Below are positions 1-9,937 of a stretch of 51,779 bases of DNA, in pieces. The DNA comes from Pseudomonadota bacterium (GTDB taxonomy: Bacteria; Pseudomonadota; Gammaproteobacteria; Burkholderiales; Burkholderiaceae_C): contig JAKOZT010000045.1 in assembly GCA_029779845.1 (NCBI GenBank), forward strand, positions 1 through 51,779. Reading direction: 5' to 3'. The notes beneath the pieces were generated by a model. That model saw only the letters and a program-made list of their open reading frames with translations, was not told the origin of the DNA and searched no databases. The position numbers and the translations under genes were made by a program. Position 1 is the first letter of the stretch. Each line of letters begins with the position of its first letter.

Positions 1-689
1 TCAAAATCTACCGTTACGACCCTGACAAAGATGCCAAGCCTCGCATGGAAACCGTGACCATCGAGCTGGACGGCAGCGAGCGCATGCTGCTGGACGCGCT
101 GATCAAGCTCAAGCAGGTCGACCCGACGCTGAGCTTTCGCCGCAGCTGCCGCGAAGGCGTGTGCGGCTCGGACGCGATGAACATCAACGGCAAGAACGGC
201 CTCGCGTGCCTGACCAACATGCGCACGCTGCCCGACGTCGTGGTGCTCAAGCCGCTGCCCGGCCTGCCGGTGATCCGCGACCTGATCGTGGACATGACGC
301 AGTTCTTCAAGCAGTACCACTCGATCAAGCCCTATCTCGTCAACGACGAGCCGCCGCCCGACAAGGAGCGCCTGCAATCGCCCGAGGAGCGCGACGAGCT
401 GAACGGCTTGTACGAGTGCATCCTGTGCGCGAGCTGCAGCACCTCGTGCCCGAGCTTCTGGTGGAACCCCGACAAGTTCGTCGGCCCGGCCGGTCTGCTG
501 CAAGCGTATCGCTTCATCGCCGACAGCCGCGATCAGGCCACCGGCGAGCGCCTGGACAACCTCGAAGACCCGTACCGCCTGTTCCGCTGCCACACTATCA
601 TGAACTGCGTCGACGTCTGCCCCAAGGGCCTGAACCCGACCAAGGCGATCGGCAAGATCAAGGAGCTGATGGTCCGCCGCGCGGTGTGA
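1..689 (+). CDS. sdhB: Succinate dehydrogenase iron-sulfur subunit (5' partial)
   Basis: This is the electron-transfer subunit of respiratory complex II. It passes electrons from the SdhA flavin to quinone at the inner face of the cytoplasmic membrane. The reading frame is already open at base 3 ([18 protein letters not shown]), so the true start lies just outside the window and only a few residues are missing. The 2Fe-2S ligands begin with CREGVCG at 147-167. The C-terminal ferredoxin-like part carries CILCASC at 417-437 and [14 protein letters not shown] near 588-629, the cysteine sets for the 4Fe-4S and 3Fe-4S clusters. The gene is followed after 13 bases by sdhE and then gltA, the end of a TCA-cycle operon. 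Confidence 0.97.
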   Translation, partial: KIYRYDPDKDAKPRMETVTIELDGSERMLLDALIKLKQVDPTLSFRRSCREGVCGSDAMNINGKNGLACLTNMRTLPDVVVLKPLPGLPVIRDLIVDMTQFFKQYHSIKPYLVNDEPPPDKERLQSPEERDELNGLYECILCASCSTSCPSFWWNPDKFVGPAGLLQAYRFIADSRDQATGERLDNLEDPYRLFRCHTIMNCVDVCPKGLNPTKAIGKIKELMVRRAV

Positions 690-702
690 CCACTGAACGA
701 GC

Positions 703-1050
703 ATGTCCGAGGTGATCGACGAACGGGCTTTGTCCAAGCTGCGCTGGCGCTGCCGGCGCGGCCTGCTGGAGAACGACCTGTTCGTCGCGCGCTTCTTCGA
801 CAGCCATGCCAGCCGCATCACGCAGCGCCAGGCCGAGGGCATGCTGGCGCTGATGGACCTGGCCGACAACGACCTGCTCGACCTGCTGCTGCGCCGCAAG
901 GAGCCGCAGGGTGAACTGGCGCGCGACGACGTGATCGAAGTGCTCGGCCTGATGCGCACGCCGATCGCCACGGAACAACAAGCAGAAGAAGACCGCCCGG
1001 TGGAGACAAGCCCGGCCCCAAGCCGAACCACTCGCCCGACGACCCACTAA
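703..1050 (+). CDS. sdhE: Succinate dehydrogenase FAD assembly factor SdhE
   Basis: This small cytoplasmic protein helps attach FAD covalently to the SdhA flavoprotein. It has 115 residues; the conserved core is residues 10-85 and contains the family signature RGxxE (RRGLLENDL, about residues 18-26). The tail after residue 88 is rich in Thr, Pro and Ser and looks disordered, which makes the protein longer than the usual 80-95 residues. It sits between sdhB and gltA, as expected for Burkholderiales. The assignment rests on the RGxxE motif and the context. Confidence 0.93.
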   Translation: MSEVIDERALSKLRWRCRRGLLENDLFVARFFDSHASRITQRQAEGMLALMDLADNDLLDLLLRRKEPQGELARDDVIEVLGLMRTPIATEQQAEEDRPVETSPAPSRTTRPTTH

Positions 1051-1060
1051 GGAACCGACC

Positions 1061-2374
1061 ATGACTCCGTCTGACGTCAAAGCCACCCTGTCATTCTCGG
1101 ACGGCAGCCCGAACATGGAGCTGCCGATCTACAAGGGCTCGATCGGCCCGGATGTGATCGACATCCGCAAGCTCTACGCCCAGACCGGCAAGTTCACCTA
1201 CGACCCGGGCTTCCTGTCGACGGCCTCGTGCAACTCGACCATCACCTACATCGACGGCGACAAGGGCGAGCTGCTGTACCGCGGCTACCCGATCGAGCAG
1301 CTGGCCGAGAAGTGCGACTTCCTGGACACCTGCTATCTGCTGCTCAAGGGCGACCTGCCCAACGCGCAGCAGCAGAAGGACTTCCACAAGCTCGTCAACA
1401 ACCACACGATGGTCAACGAGCAGATGCAGTTCTTCCTGCGCGGCTTCCGCCGCGACGCGCACCCGATGGCGGTGATGACCGGCCTGGTCGGCGCGCTGTC
1501 GGCCTTCTATCACGACAGCACCGACATCAACAACGCGCAGCATCGCGAGGTCGCGGCGATCCGCCTGATCGCCAAGATGCCCACGCTGGTGGCGATGTCC
1601 TACAAGTACGGCATGGGCCAGCCCTACATGTACCCGCGCAACGACCTGTCGTATGCGGGGAACTTCATGCGCATGATGTTCGCCACGCCCTGCGAGGACT
1701 ACGTGCCCAACGAGGTGCTGGTGCGCGCGATGGACCGCATCTTCATCCTGCACGCCGACCACGAGCAGAACGCCAGCACCTCCACCGTGCGGCTGTGCGG
1801 CTCGTCGGGCACCAACCCGTTCGCGGCCATCGCCGCCGGCGTGGCCTGCCTGTGGGGCCCGGCGCACGGCGGCGCCAACGAGGCGGCGCTGAACATGCTG
1901 GAGGACATCCAGCGCAACGGCGGCGTCGAGAAGATCGGCGAGTTCATCAAGCAGGTGAAGGACAAGAACTCCAACGTCAAGCTGATGGGCTTCGGCCACC
2001 GCGTCTACAAGAACTACGACCCGCGCGCCAAGCTGATGCGCGAGACCTGCCACGAGGTGCTGACCGCGCTGGGCCTGCACAACGACCCGCTGTTCAAGCT
2101 GGCGATGGCGCTGGAGAAGATCGCGCTGGAAGACGAGTACTTCGTGGCGCGCAAGCTGTACCCGAACGTCGACTTCTACTCGGGCATCGTGCAGCGCGCC
2201 ATCGGCATCCCGGTGCAGCTGTTCACCGCGATCTTCGCGCTGGCGCGCACGGTGGGCTGGATCGCGCAGCTCAACGAGATGATCGCCGACCCCGAGTACA
2301 AGATCGGCCGCCCGCGCCAGCTGTACGTCGGCTCGCCGAGGCGCGACGTCAAGCCGATCGCCGAGCGCGGTTGA
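1061..2374 (+). CDS. gltA: Citrate synthase (type II, hexameric class)
   Basis: Citrate synthase condenses oxaloacetate with acetyl-CoA at the entry to the TCA cycle. The 437-residue length fits the proteobacterial type II enzymes. The three catalytic residues are in their usual settings: His in [11 protein letters not shown] (about residue 267), His in [14 protein letters not shown] (about 310) and Asp in NVDFYSGI (about 371). The start at 1061 is preceded by an AAGGAA-type ribosome binding site. The gene lies 10 bases after sdhE and is followed by a clear terminator, so it ends the sdh-gltA unit. Confidence 0.97.
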   Translation: MTPSDVKATLSFSDGSPNMELPIYKGSIGPDVIDIRKLYAQTGKFTYDPGFLSTASCNSTITYIDGDKGELLYRGYPIEQLAEKCDFLDTCYLLLKGDLPNAQQQKDFHKLVNNHTMVNEQMQFFLRGFRRDAHPMAVMTGLVGALSAFYHDSTDINNAQHREVAAIRLIAKMPTLVAMSYKYGMGQPYMYPRNDLSYAGNFMRMMFATPCEDYVPNEVLVRAMDRIFILHADHEQNASTSTVRLCGSSGTNPFAAIAAGVACLWGPAHGGANEAALNMLEDIQRNGGVEKIGEFIKQVKDKNSNVKLMGFGHRVYKNYDPRAKLMRETCHEVLTALGLHNDPLFKLAMALEKIALEDEYFVARKLYPNVDFYSGIVQRAIGIPVQLFTAIFALARTVGWIAQLNEMIADPEYKIGRPRQLYVGSPRRDVKPIAERG

Positions 2375-2405
2375 CGCGCGGCTGATCCGCCGAACCGCCG
2401 GCAAA

Positions 2406-2435
2406 AGGCCTCGGCATGCAGCCGGGGCCTTTTTG
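2406..2435 (+). terminator. Rho-independent terminator after gltA
   Basis: A 10-bp stem (AGGCCTCGGC at 2406-2415 with GCCGGGGCCT at 2421-2430, one G-T pair) closes a 5-base loop and is followed by TTTT. It separates the sdh-gltA unit from leuC. An in-frame ATG at 2416 for the leuC frame lies inside this hairpin and is not a credible start. Confidence 0.85.
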
Positions 2436-2487
2436 TTGGCGAACGCCTAAAATCGCAGGTTCACCGCCGACCTTTCCGCGAAGCCTC

Positions 2488-3909
2488 ATGCCACGCACGC
2501 TGTACGACAAGATCTGGGACGAGCACGTCGTCCACACCGAGGAAGACGGCACCGCGGTGCTCTACATCGACCGCCACCTGGTGCACGAGGTCACCAGCCC
2601 GCAGGCCTTCGAGGGCCTGCGCCTGGCGGGCCGCAAGCCGTGGCGGATCAGCTCGATCGTCGCGACGGCCGACCACAACACGCCGACCACCGGCTGGGAG
2701 CTGGGCTACGACGGCATCGTCGACCCGACCTCCAAGCAGCAGGTCACCACGCTGGACGCCAATATCAAGGCTTTCGGCGCCGCGGCCTTCTTCCCCTTCC
2801 TCGACAAGCGCCAGGGCATCGTGCACGTGATCGGGCCGGAGCAGGGCGCCACGCTGCCGGGCATGACGGTGGTGTGCGGCGACTCGCACACCTCGACGCA
2901 CGGCGCCTTCGGTGCGCTGGCGCACGGCATCGGCACCAGCGAGGTCGAGCACGTGCTGGCCACGCAGACGCTGCTGGCCAAGAAGGCGAAGAACATGCTG
3001 ATCAAGGTCGAGGGTCAGCTTGCGCGCGGCTGCTCGGCCAAGGACATCGTTCTGGCGATCATCGGCCGCATCGGCACCGCCGGCGGCACCGGCTACACCC
3101 TCGAGTTCGGCGGCTCGGCGATCCGCGCGCTGTCGATGGAAGGGCGCATGACGGTGTGCAACATGGCGATCGAGGCGGGCGCGCGCGCCGGGCTGGTCGC
3201 GGTCGACGAGACGACCATCAACTACGTCAAGGGCCGGCCGTTCTCGCCTTCCGGCGTCGAGTGGGAGCAGGCGGCGGCCTACTGGCGCACGCTGCGCTCG
3301 GACGAGGATGCAAGCTGGGACGCGGTGGTCGAACTCGACGCCGCGCAGATCCGCCCGCAGGTCACCTGGGGTACCTCGCCGGAGATGGTGCTGTCCATCG
3401 AAGACCGCGTGCCCGATCCGGATCGCGAGAAGGACGCCGGCAAGCGTGGCGCGATGGAGCGCGCGCTGCAATACATGGCGCTGGAGCCGAACAAGCCGAT
3501 CGCCGACATCGTGATCGACAAGGTCTTCATCGGTTCGTGCACCAACTCGCGCATCGAAGACCTGCGCGAGGCCGCCGCGGTCGTGCGCAAGCTCGGCGGG
3601 CGCGTCGCCGCCAACGTCAAGCTGGCGCTGGTGGTGCCGGGCTCGGGCCTGGTCAAGGCGCAGGCCGAGCGCGAAGGGCTGCACGAGGTCTTCAAGGCCG
3701 CCGGCTTCGAGTGGCGCGAGCCGGGCTGCTCGATGTGCCTGGCGATGAACGCCGACCGGCTCGAGCCGGGCGAGCGCTGCGCCTCCACCTCCAACCGCAA
3801 TTTCGAAGGCCGCCAGGGCGCCGGCGGCCGCACCCATCTGGTCAGCCCGGCGATGGCCGCGGCGGCCGCGATCGAAGGTCATTTCGTCGACGTCCGGCGC
3901 ATTGCCTGA
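2488..3909 (+). CDS. leuC: 3-isopropylmalate dehydratase large subunit
   Basis: LeuC is the Fe-S subunit of isopropylmalate isomerase, which converts 2- to 3-isopropylmalate in leucine synthesis together with LeuD. The start at 2488 gives the family N-terminus ([15 protein letters not shown]) and 473 residues, a normal length. The three cysteines that hold the catalytic 4Fe-4S cluster are Cys351 (FIGSCTNSR) and Cys414 and Cys417 ([11 protein letters not shown]). The conserved aconitase-family stretch [18 protein letters not shown] is also present. The open frame reaches upstream to 2416, but that region overlaps the gltA terminator. The small lipoprotein gene and leuD follow directly. Confidence 0.97.
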   Translation: MPRTLYDKIWDEHVVHTEEDGTAVLYIDRHLVHEVTSPQAFEGLRLAGRKPWRISSIVATADHNTPTTGWELGYDGIVDPTSKQQVTTLDANIKAFGAAAFFPFLDKRQGIVHVIGPEQGATLPGMTVVCGDSHTSTHGAFGALAHGIGTSEVEHVLATQTLLAKKAKNMLIKVEGQLARGCSAKDIVLAIIGRIGTAGGTGYTLEFGGSAIRALSMEGRMTVCNMAIEAGARAGLVAVDETTINYVKGRPFSPSGVEWEQAAAYWRTLRSDEDASWDAVVELDAAQIRPQVTWGTSPEMVLSIEDRVPDPDREKDAGKRGAMERALQYMALEPNKPIADIVIDKVFIGSCTNSRIEDLREAAAVVRKLGGRVAANVKLALVVPGSGLVKAQAEREGLHEVFKAAGFEWREPGCSMCLAMNADRLEPGERCASTSNRNFEGRQGAGGRTHLVSPAMAAAAAIEGHFVDVRRIA

Positions 3910-3944
3910 CGGTGTTTTTCACCCACCCAAGGAGACTCTGTACC

Positions 3945-4073
3945 ATGAAGCGCATCCTGTTCGCCTGCCTCGCCTCGCTCTACCTGCTGGCCGGTTGCAA
4001 CACCGTCGAAGGTGTCGGCAAGGACATCCAGAAGGGCGGCGAGAAGATCGAAGACGCCGCCAAGAAGAAGTAA
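3945..4073 (+). CDS. Entericidin A/B-like small lipoprotein
   Basis: This 42-residue protein has a Lys/Arg start, a hydrophobic signal segment and a lipobox ending LLAGC (Cys18). The mature part is short and charged, with the [18 protein letters not shown] pattern typical of the EcnA/EcnB family. It should be a lipid-anchored envelope protein. A good AAGGAG ribosome binding site lies at 3929-3934. It sits 35 bases after leuC and 9 bases before leuD, so it is probably co-transcribed with the leucine genes. In enterobacteria EcnA and EcnB form an antidote/toxin lipoprotein pair; no partner is visible here, so a toxin role should not be assumed. Confidence 0.85.
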   Translation: MKRILFACLASLYLLAGCNTVEGVGKDIQKGGEKIEDAAKKK

Positions 4074-4082
4074 GCCGCCGGC

Positions 4083-4727
4083 ATGCAGGCCTTCACCGTC
4101 CACCAGGGCCTGGTCGCGCCGCTCGACCGCGAGAACGTCGACACCGACGCGATCATCCCGAAGCAGTTCCTCAAGTCGATCAAGCGGTCCGGCTTCGGCC
4201 CGAACCTGTTCGACGAGTGGCGCTACCTCGACCGCGGCGAGCCCGGCCAGGACCCGGCGCAGCGCAAGCCCAACCCGGATTTCGTGCTCAACCAGCCGCG
4301 CTACCAGGGCGCGTCGATCCTGCTGGCGCGCAAGAACTTCGGCTGCGGCTCGTCGCGCGAGCACGCGCCCTGGGCGCTCGACCAGTACGGCTTTCGCGCC
4401 ATCATCGCGCCGAGCTACGCCGACATCTTTTTCAGCAACTGCTTCAAGAACGGGCTGTTGCCGATCGTGCTTTCCGAAGCGCAGGTGGGCAAGCTGTTCG
4501 ACGAGGTGGCGGCCTTTCCCGGCTACCAGCTGACCGTCGACCTGGCGCGCCAGGTGGTGATCCAGCCCGATGGCGCCGAACTGCCCTTCGAGATCACGCC
4601 ATTCCGCAAATACTGCCTGCTCGGCGGCTACGACGACATCGGCCTGACGCTGCGCCACGCCGACAAGATCCGCGCCTTCGAGGCCGAGCGGCTGATGAAG
4701 AAGCCCTGGCTCGCGCACACCCTCTGA
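4083..4727 (+). CDS. leuD: 3-isopropylmalate dehydratase small subunit
   Basis: LeuD is the swivelling small subunit of isopropylmalate isomerase and works with LeuC. The protein has 214 residues, a normal length. It carries the N-terminal [13 protein letters not shown] motif and the substrate-binding [13 protein letters not shown] motif near residue 87. It lies between the entericidin-like gene and leuB in the same orientation, so the three leu genes are probably one operon. Confidence 0.97.
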   Translation: MQAFTVHQGLVAPLDRENVDTDAIIPKQFLKSIKRSGFGPNLFDEWRYLDRGEPGQDPAQRKPNPDFVLNQPRYQGASILLARKNFGCGSSREHAPWALDQYGFRAIIAPSYADIFFSNCFKNGLLPIVLSEAQVGKLFDEVAAFPGYQLTVDLARQVVIQPDGAELPFEITPFRKYCLLGGYDDIGLTLRHADKIRAFEAERLMKKPWLAHTL

Positions 4728-4750
4728 CCGACTCCCCGAGGACATCCAGC

Positions 4751-5854
4751 TTGAAGATCGCCATCCTGCCGGGCGACGGCATCGGCACCGAGATCGTCGC
4801 GCAGGCCCAGCGCGCGATGCAGTGCCTCGACCTGAAGTTCGAGTGCGAGACCGCGCCGGTGGGCGGCGCGGCCTACGAGGCGAGCGGCCATCCGCTGCCC
4901 GAGGCGACGCTGAAGCTTGCCCGGGAGGCCGACGCGGTGCTGTTCGGCGCGGTGGGCGACTGGAAGTACGACAAGCTCGAGCGCGCGCTGCGCCCCGAGC
5001 AGGCCATCCTGGGGCTGCGCAAGAACCTCGGCCTGTTCGCCAACTTCCGCCCGGCGATCTGCTACGAGCAGCTTACGCATGCGTCCAGCCTGAAGCCCGA
5101 GCTGGTGGCGGGGCTGGACATCCTGATCATCCGCGAGCTGACCGGCGACATCTACTTCGGCCAGCCGCGCGGCCGCCGCGAAGCGCCCGACGGCGCCTTC
5201 CAGGGCGCGCCGGAAGCCTTCGACACGATGCGCTACTCGCGCCCCGAGATCGAGCGCATCGCGCACGTCGCCTTCCAGGCGGCGCGCAAGCGCAACAGGA
5301 AGGTCACCAGCGTCGACAAGGCCAACGTGCTGGAGACCTTCCAGTTCTGGAAGGACGTGGTCACCGAGGTGCACGCGCAGTATCCCGACGTCGAGCTGGA
5401 GCACATGTACGTCGACAACGCGGCGATGCAGCTGGTCAAGGCGCCGAAGAAGTTCGACGTGCTGGTCACCGGCAACATGTTCGGCGACATCCTCTCCGAC
5501 GAGGCGGCGATGCTGACCGGCTCGATCGGGATGCTGCCGTCGGCGTCGCTGAACGAAGCGGGCCGCGGCCTCTACGAACCCAGCCACGGCAGCGCGCCGG
5601 ACATCGCCGGTAAGGATCTCGCAAACCCGCTGGCTACAATCCTGTCCGTGGCCATGATGCTCCGCTTCTCCCTGAACCAGCCCGAAGCCGCCGACCGGAT
5701 CGAGTCGGCCGTGCAGCGCGTGCTCGCGTCGGGGCTGCGCACCGCGGACATCTGGTCGGAAGGCTGCACCAAGGTCGGCACGCGCGCGATGGGCGACGCC
5801 GTGGTCGCCGCGCTTTCCGGCACCACCACCATCAAAACCATTACCAAGAGCTAG
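4751..5854 (+). CDS. leuB: 3-isopropylmalate dehydrogenase (TTG start)
   Basis: LeuB oxidises and decarboxylates 3-isopropylmalate with NAD to give 2-ketoisocaproate, the third step specific to leucine synthesis. The family N-terminus ([14 protein letters not shown]) begins with TTG at 4751, preceded by a purine-rich GAGGAC. No ATG lies close enough in frame to replace it, so TTG is the likely start and gives 367 residues. Substrate and metal motifs are clear: [27 protein letters not shown], the [10 protein letters not shown] stretch and [14 protein letters not shown]. It starts 23 bases after leuD, consistent with a leuC-leuD-leuB operon. Confidence 0.96.
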   Translation: MKIAILPGDGIGTEIVAQAQRAMQCLDLKFECETAPVGGAAYEASGHPLPEATLKLAREADAVLFGAVGDWKYDKLERALRPEQAILGLRKNLGLFANFRPAICYEQLTHASSLKPELVAGLDILIIRELTGDIYFGQPRGRREAPDGAFQGAPEAFDTMRYSRPEIERIAHVAFQAARKRNRKVTSVDKANVLETFQFWKDVVTEVHAQYPDVELEHMYVDNAAMQLVKAPKKFDVLVTGNMFGDILSDEAAMLTGSIGMLPSASLNEAGRGLYEPSHGSAPDIAGKDLANPLATILSVAMMLRFSLNQPEAADRIESAVQRVLASGLRTADIWSEGCTKVGTRAMGDAVVAALSGTTTIKTITKS

Positions 5855-5946
5855 TTCGGCTCCGGTTCGTCTCGCCCCCATCCCCGGCGAAGCGATCCGG
5901 GGGCTGCGAAGGTTTTCACATCAACTTCAGGCAAAGGGCGACGACG

Positions 5947-7077
5947 ATGAGACTCACGGGATTGGTCGGATGGCGCGGCATGGTCGGCTCCGTGCTGCTG
6001 GACCGCATGCAGACGGAGGGCGACTTCGCCCATATCGAGCCGGTGTTCTTCAGCACCAGCAACGCCGGCGGCGCCGCCCCGGCGATGGCGAAGAACGAAA
6101 AGACGCTCAAGGACGCCTACGACATCGAGGCGCTCAAGCGCTGCGAGATCATCGTCACCGCGCAAGGCGGCGACTACACCACCGAGGTGTTCCCCAAGCT
6201 GCGCGCGGCCGGCTGGAAGGGCCACTGGATCGACGCGGCGTCCACGCTGCGCATGAAGGACGACGCGGTCATCGTGCTCGACCCGGTCAACATGCCGGTG
6301 ATCAGGAACGCGTTGGCCAAGGGCGGGCGCAGCTGGATCGGCGGCAACTGCACGGTCAGCTGCATGCTGATGGGCGTGGGCGCGCTGTACAAGGCCGGGC
6401 TGGTCGAGTGGATGAGCACGATGACCTACCAGGCCGCCTCCGGCGGCGGCGCGCAGCACATGCGCGAGCTGCTGACGCAGTTCGGCACGCTCAACGCCGA
6501 GGTGAAGCCGCTGCTGGCCGACCCGAAGAGCGCCATCCTCGAGATCGACCGCCGCATCGTCGCCAAGCAGCGTGACCTGAGCGAAGCGGAGACCGCGAAC
6601 TTCGGCGTGCCGCTGGGCGGCTCGCTGATCCCGTGGATCGACAAGGATCTGGGCAACGGCGTCAGCCGCGAGGAATGGAAGGGCGGCGCCGAGACCAACA
6701 AGATCCTCGGCCAGGGCGAGGGCTTCGGCACCGCCGCGGTGCCGGTGGACGGCTTCTGCGTGCGCGTCGGCGCGATGCGCTGCCACAGCCAGGCGCTGAT
6801 GTTCAAGCTCAGGAAGGACGTGCCGCTGGCTGACGTCGAGGCGATGATCGCCGCCGACAACGCCTGGGTGAAGGTGGTGCCGAACACCCGCGAAGCGACG
6901 CTGAAGGATCTGACGCCGGTGGCCGTGACCGGCACGCTGACGATTCCGGTCGGCCGCCTGCGCACGCTGGCGATGGGACCGCAGTACCTGGGCGCCTTCA
7001 CGATCGGCGACCAGTTGCTGTGGGGCGCGGCCGAGCCGCTGCGGCGCATGCTGCGCATCCTGGTCGACGAGGCCTGA
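5947..7077 (+). CDS. asd: Aspartate-semialdehyde dehydrogenase
   Basis: Asd reduces aspartyl phosphate to aspartate semialdehyde with NADPH. This is the branch point to lysine/diaminopimelate, threonine and methionine. The 376 residues begin with the NADP-binding [13 protein letters not shown] motif. The catalytic cysteine is Cys135 in [10 protein letters not shown], the same number as in E. coli. The 92-base gap after leuB leaves room for a separate promoter, but none is clear. Confidence 0.97.
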   Translation: MRLTGLVGWRGMVGSVLLDRMQTEGDFAHIEPVFFSTSNAGGAAPAMAKNEKTLKDAYDIEALKRCEIIVTAQGGDYTTEVFPKLRAAGWKGHWIDAASTLRMKDDAVIVLDPVNMPVIRNALAKGGRSWIGGNCTVSCMLMGVGALYKAGLVEWMSTMTYQAASGGGAQHMRELLTQFGTLNAEVKPLLADPKSAILEIDRRIVAKQRDLSEAETANFGVPLGGSLIPWIDKDLGNGVSREEWKGGAETNKILGQGEGFGTAAVPVDGFCVRVGAMRCHSQALMFKLRKDVPLADVEAMIAADNAWVKVVPNTREATLKDLTPVAVTGTLTIPVGRLRTLAMGPQYLGAFTIGDQLLWGAAEPLRRMLRILVDEA

Positions 7078-7083
7078 GGCGTT

Positions 7084-7111
7084 GCGCGCCAACGAAACCT
7101 CGTTGGCGCGC
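7084..7111 (+). terminator. Perfect 12-bp hairpin after asd (terminator-like, no T-run)
   Basis: GCGCGCCAACGA (7084-7095) pairs perfectly with TCGTTGGCGCGC (7100-7111) around the 4-base loop AACC. The flanking GTT and AAC could extend it with a bulge. No T-run follows, so it may be a Rho-assisted end, an mRNA-stabilising 3' hairpin, or a protein site (it is an inverted repeat). Confidence 0.55.
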
Positions 7112-7177
7112 TGCAACATTTATCACGCCAAAGAACCGGGCATGGGCTGCGCCGGGAATATCAGCCAATGCATGAGC

Positions 7178-7206
7178 TTGTTTTCGTATCCTGTTGATGT
7201 TATTGT
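7178..7206 (+). promoter_or_regulatory. Possible sigma-70 promoter for fimV
   Basis: TTGTTT (7178-7183) and TATTGT (7201-7206) are 17 bases apart in the only clearly AT-richer stretch between asd and fimV. Each box matches the consensus only partly, so this is a weak call supported mainly by position and base composition. Confidence 0.3.
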
Positions 7207-7251
7207 GATTTTGCGGCACGCATGCGCCGCTCGGTCCTATTGGGAGACGCC

Positions 7252-9903
7252 TTGAAATCAAACTCGACCTTCTCGGGGCGCTTTGCCCTGACCGGTGTGG
7301 CGGCAGCCGCCCTGTGGCTGGCCGCATCGAATGCGTACGCGCTGGGTCTGGGCAAGCTTTCCGTGCAGTCGGCACTGGGTGAGGCGTTGCGGGCCGAGAT
7401 CGACATCACCAGCATCACGCCGGAGGAAGCCGGTTCGCTGCGCGTGAAGGTGGCCAATCCCGAGGCTTACAAGGCGGCGGGCGTCGACTACAACGCCGTG
7501 CTGGCCGCCACCAACGTCGAGCTGCAGCGCCGCGCCGATGGCCGGCCGTTTCTGCGCCTGACGAGCGACCGCGCGGTGCAGGAGCCCTTCGTCGACGTGA
7601 TCCTCGACATCGGCTGGTCGAGCGGGCGGCTGGTGCGCGAGTACACCCTGCTGTTCGATCCGCCCACCATGGCGCGCGCACCGGCGCCCGCGCCGGCCGC
7701 GCCCACGACGGCGCCGGTGATCGCGGCGGCACCGCCCGCGCCCACTGCGCTGCCGCCGGCCCCGCGCGCCACGCGCCCGGCGCCCGAGCCTCGCCCGGCG
7801 CCCGAGCCGCGTCCGGCCGCGACGCCCGCAGCCGCAGCGCCCGCGCCGGTCGGCGCCGACGAGTACAAGGTGCGCACGGGCGACACGCTGTCGCGCATCG
7901 CCGGCAGGACGCAGCGGCCGGGCGTTTCGCTCGACCAGATGCTGGTCTCGCTGTTCAAGGCCAATCCGGACGCCTTCGTCGGCAACAACATGAACCGGCT
8001 CAAGTCCGGCGTCGTGCTGGATGTGCCGAGCGCCGAGGCCGCGAAGGCGGTCACGCCTTCCGAGGCGCGCCAGCTGATCCAGGCGCAGAGCGCCGACTTC
8101 GGCGCCTACCGCCAGAAGCTCGCCGGCGCGGTGCCGGCGGCGCGCGACAGCGGCCCGGCGCGAGCGGCCACCGGCACGGTGCAGACCGAGGTGCAGGACC
8201 GCAAGCAGGCCGCCGCGCCGGCGCCCGACAAGCTCACGCTGAGCAAGGGCGCGGCCTCGACCAAGGCCGAGGAGCAGATCGCCAAGGGCGCCGAGAAGAA
8301 GGACACCGCCACGCGCGTGGCCGAGCTGGCGAAGAACGTGGCCGAGCTGAAGAAACTCGGCGACGAAGCCGCCACGGCCAAGGCCGCCAGCGCGGCGGCC
8401 GCTGCACCGGCGCCCGCGCCGGTGGCGGCAGCCGCCTCGGCACCGGCCACGGTGGCCGTGCCGGTGAAGCCGCCGGTTCCGGCCGCGGCCCCCGCGCCGG
8501 CGGCCTCGGCTCCGGCCAGTGCGCCGGCCCCGGTGGTGGCGGCTGCTCCCGCACCCGCGCCGGTGGCATCCGCGCCTGCGGCGCCGGCCTCGGCCGCGCT
8601 GCCCACGCTGGTGGCTGCGCCGGCCGCGTCGGAAGCAGCTCCGGCCGTCGCCGCCGCCGCGCCGGCCGCCTCGGTGGCCGCGCCGCCCAAGCCGGCGGCG
8701 CCTCCGCCCCCGGTGGCCGTGCAGGCCGAGCAGCCCGGCTTCCTCGGCTCGCTGCTCGACGACAACCCGCTCGCCGTGTACGGCGGCGGTGCGCTGATCG
8801 CGCTGCTGGCCGCCTTCGGCATCTACCGCTTCACCAAGCGCGGCAAGAAGGACAGCGGCGAGACCTCGTTCCTCGAAAGCCGCCTGCAGCCCGATTCGTT
8901 CTTCGGCGCCAGCGGCGGCCAGCGCATCGACACGCGCGATGCCGGCGGCAACTCGTCGTCGATGAGCTACTCGCTGAGCCAGCTCGACGCGATCGGCGAC
9001 GTCGACCCGGTCGCCGAGGCCGACGTGTACCTCGCCTACGGCCGCGACCTGCAGGCCGAGGAGATCCTCAAGGAAGCGATGCGCGGCAACCCCGAGCGCA
9101 TGGCGATCCGCACCAAGCTGCTCGAGGTCTATGCCAAGCGGCGCGACACCAAGGGCTTCGAACTGCTCGCCACGCAGCTCTATTCGCTGACGCAAGGGCA
9201 GGGCGAGGACTGGGCCAAGGCGCAGGAGCTGGGCGCGCAGATCGACCCCGAGAACCCGCTGTACCAGCCCGGCGGCATGCCGGCCGGCGGCGTGACGGCT
9301 TCGGGCCAGATGATCGAGCCGCTGGGCGCCAGCACGATGCCGCAGTCGGTGCTGCCGTCGCCCTCGCAGTACGGCGCGTCGGCGCTCGACACCCGACCGG
9401 CGCCTGACGATGGCGTCGACCTGGACCTGGACCTGGACATCGGCAGCGGCGACGAGCCGCTGCCGGATCAGCCCCCGCCCGCCGCGCAGCCGCTGGCGGC
9501 GGCCGAGGACGCGACGCTCGACTTCGACGCTGGCGCCGACCTGACGCTGCCCGACCTCTCCGTGCCGAGCGACGTCGCCCCGGCGAGCGCGCCCGCGGCG
9601 GTCGAGTTCGACCTCGGCGGCATCTCGCTCGACCTCGACCTGCCGGCCGACGCCGCTGCGGCGGCGGCGCCCCCGCCGTCGGCGCCGAACACCGTGCCGT
9701 CGAGCTTCGGCGAATCGGGCCTGTCGGGCTTCGACGACGACGACGATTCGGCCGACCCGCTGTCGCGCAAGCTCGAGCTGGCCGAGGAGTTCCGCCAGAT
9801 CGGCGACATGGAAGGCGCGCGCGACCTGCTGCAGGAAGTCGTGTCCAAGGCCTCGGGCTCGCTGAAGTCCAAGGCCCAGGGCATGCTCGAGCAGCTGGGT
9901 TGA
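7252..9903 (+). CDS. fimV: FimV/HubP-family polar scaffold protein
   Basis: FimV-type proteins are inner-membrane, peptidoglycan-binding scaffolds that organise the cell pole and assist type IV pili and chemotaxis proteins. The preferred start is TTG at 7252 because GGGAGA (7242-7247) sits at ribosome-binding distance; the in-frame ATG at 7222 has no such site. A signal-like hydrophobic segment is followed by the family N-terminal domain (LGKLSVQSALGEALRAEID). Next comes a LysM domain (DEYKVRTGDTLSRIAG), a very long Ala/Pro-rich periplasmic stretch, and a membrane segment (AVYGGGALIALLAAFGIYRF, about residues 505-525). The acidic cytoplasmic part ends in the FimV C-terminal helix domain (KLELAEEFRQIGDMEGARDL). 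About 883 residues. Confidence 0.93.
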   Translation: MKSNSTFSGRFALTGVAAAALWLAASNAYALGLGKLSVQSALGEALRAEIDITSITPEEAGSLRVKVANPEAYKAAGVDYNAVLAATNVELQRRADGRPFLRLTSDRAVQEPFVDVILDIGWSSGRLVREYTLLFDPPTMARAPAPAPAAPTTAPVIAAAPPAPTALPPAPRATRPAPEPRPAPEPRPAATPAAAAPAPVGADEYKVRTGDTLSRIAGRTQRPGVSLDQMLVSLFKANPDAFVGNNMNRLKSGVVLDVPSAEAAKAVTPSEARQLIQAQSADFGAYRQKLAGAVPAARDSGPARAATGTVQTEVQDRKQAAAPAPDKLTLSKGAASTKAEEQIAKGAEKKDTATRVAELAKNVAELKKLGDEAATAKAASAAAAAPAPAPVAAAASAPATVAVPVKPPVPAAAPAPAASAPASAPAPVVAAAPAPAPVASAPAAPASAALPTLVAAPAASEAAPAVAAAAPAASVAAPPKPAAPPPPVAVQAEQPGFLGSLLDDNPLAVYGGGALIALLAAFGIYRFTKRGKKDSGETSFLESRLQPDSFFGASGGQRIDTRDAGGNSSSMSYSLSQLDAIGDVDPVAEADVYLAYGRDLQAEEILKEAMRGNPERMAIRTKLLEVYAKRRDTKGFELLATQLYSLTQGQGEDWAKAQELGAQIDPENPLYQPGGMPAGGVTASGQMIEPLGASTMPQSVLPSPSQYGASALDTRPAPDDGVDLDLDLDIGSGDEPLPDQPPPAAQPLAAAEDATLDFDAGADLTLPDLSVPSDVAPASAPAAVEFDLGGISLDLDLPADAAAAAAPPPSAPNTVPSSFGESGLSGFDDDDDSADPLSRKLELAEEFRQIGDMEGARDLLQEVVSKASGSLKSKAQGMLEQLG

Positions 9904-9909
9904 CGAGGC

Positions 9910-9935
9910 CCGGGCGCCGCGCGGCGCCCGGTTTT
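9910..9935 (+). terminator. Rho-independent terminator between fimV and truA
   Basis: A perfect 9-bp GC stem (CCGGGCGCC at 9910-9918 with GGCGCCCGG at 9923-9931) has loop GCGC and is followed by TTTT at 9932-9935. It ends only two bases before the truA ATG and occupies the space where a ribosome binding site would lie. Confidence 0.8.
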
Positions 9936-9937
9936 CC

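Noticed and set aside
2416..2487. Upstream in-frame start for leuC
   Set aside because: The extra 24 codons overlap the gltA terminator hairpin and do not match the LeuC N-terminus, which begins at [10 protein letters not shown].
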